Assembly (NCBI GenBank): GCA_938040985.1
Contig: CALHZD010000079.1
Span: forward strand, 1-6,913
Direction: 5' to 3'
Length of the DNA: 6,913 bases
DNA from: an uncultured Propionivibrio sp.
GTDB lineage: Bacteria > Pseudomonadota > Gammaproteobacteria > Burkholderiales > Rhodocyclaceae
The translations under genes and the position numbers were made by a program. The notes beneath the pieces were generated by a model. It did no database searches. It was not told the DNA's origin and saw nothing but the letters and a program-made list of their open reading frames with translations. Shown here one piece after another: positions 6,781 through 6,913 of the stretch. Within the stretch, counting starts at the first letter, position 1. Each line of letters opens with the position of its first letter.

Positions 6781-6913
6781 CCAAAACCCCTTAGGCGCAG
6801 CCGCAGGCGCGGGGTGCTTGGCGGAAGCAAGGGCTTGATTGTCTGAGCGCAGCGAGTGATCAAGCCCGCCGACAAGTTGCCCCGCGACAAGGAGTTTTCT
6901 GCGCCTGGGGTCG
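6781..6913. repeat. Probable dispersed intergenic repeat at the right edge
   Basis: GGGCTTGAT (6831-6839) and ATCAAGCCC (6859-6867) form a perfect 9-base stem around a loop containing GAGCGCAGCGAG. AGGCGCAG (6793-6800) is the reverse complement of CTGCGCCT (6899-6906). GAGCGCAGCGAG followed later by GCGCCTGGGGTCG resembles intergenic repeats I recall from beta- and gammaproteobacteria, which often continue into CTTTTCTTTGGTTACTTT-like sequence. The continuation lies outside the window, so this is tentative. Confidence 0.5.

Larger units (their letters stand above)
6027..6913. other. Gene-free, repeat-rich stretch downstream of yvcK
   Basis: I find no coding region I can support in these 887 bases. 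The short open frames on both strands lack recognisable domains and run through repeats. The stretch holds two related ~105-bp elements, a degenerate ~39-bp tandem array, a GC-rich hairpin repeat and a probable dispersed repeat at the edge, listed separately. No clear rho-independent terminator for yvcK is seen. Bases 6699-6780 show little beyond a diverged copy of the array core near 6716-6735 and a 10-base palindrome, GGGCATGCCC, at 6742-6751. Confidence 0.75.

Noticed and set aside
6053..6890. Several open frames of 62-122 codons on both strands
   Set aside because: They run through inverted and tandem repeats, lack convincing ribosome sites and show no domain.

Overview
The window looks like part of a proteobacterial chromosome, and a betaproteobacterium is my best guess. 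The chromosomal anchor is a complete GlmR/YvcK (YbhK-type) gene. The right edge resembles intergenic repeats I associate with beta- and gammaproteobacteria. That assignment is pattern memory, not a search. No rRNA, tRNA, transposase or CRISPR array was seen.

Layout. Bases 1-4930 carry two genes read leftward. The upstream gene (1577-4930) encodes a 1117-residue protein: an N-terminal TIR domain, one membrane segment, a long WD40-like beta-propeller region and a helical tail. Fourteen bases after its stop, a second gene starts at 1562 and runs off the left edge. It encodes two membrane segments, two Rossmann (TrkA-N/RCK-like) domains and the start of a RyR domain. The RyR-coding part contains a perfect in-frame 81-bp tandem repeat (1-217). 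Bases 4931-5057 are a short divergent intergenic region with possible promoters for both directions. Bases 5058-6026 are yvcK, read rightward. Bases 6027-6913 hold no supportable gene and are packed with repeats: a MITE-like 113-bp inverted-repeat element and its diverged neighbour, a degenerate ~39-bp tandem array, a hairpin-forming GC-rich repeat and, at the edge, a probable dispersed repeat.

How the genes may work together. TIR domains of this bacterial type can be NAD-consuming enzymes or signalling modules. RCK domains bind nucleotides, and RyR domains are suspected ligand sensors. Two adjacent membrane proteins carrying TIR and RCK-RyR modules suggest a membrane-bound sensing and response pair, possibly an anti-phage or stress module. 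The charge pattern around the TIR protein's membrane segment puts the propeller outside the cytoplasm and the TIR inside, so an envelope signal could control a cytoplasmic TIR. This is inference from domain content and gene order. yvcK is a core metabolic and cell-wall gene read the other way, and is probably just the neighbour.

Both window edges fall in repeats, which fits a contig cut at repeats. The true length of the 81-bp array therefore cannot be judged from this window.
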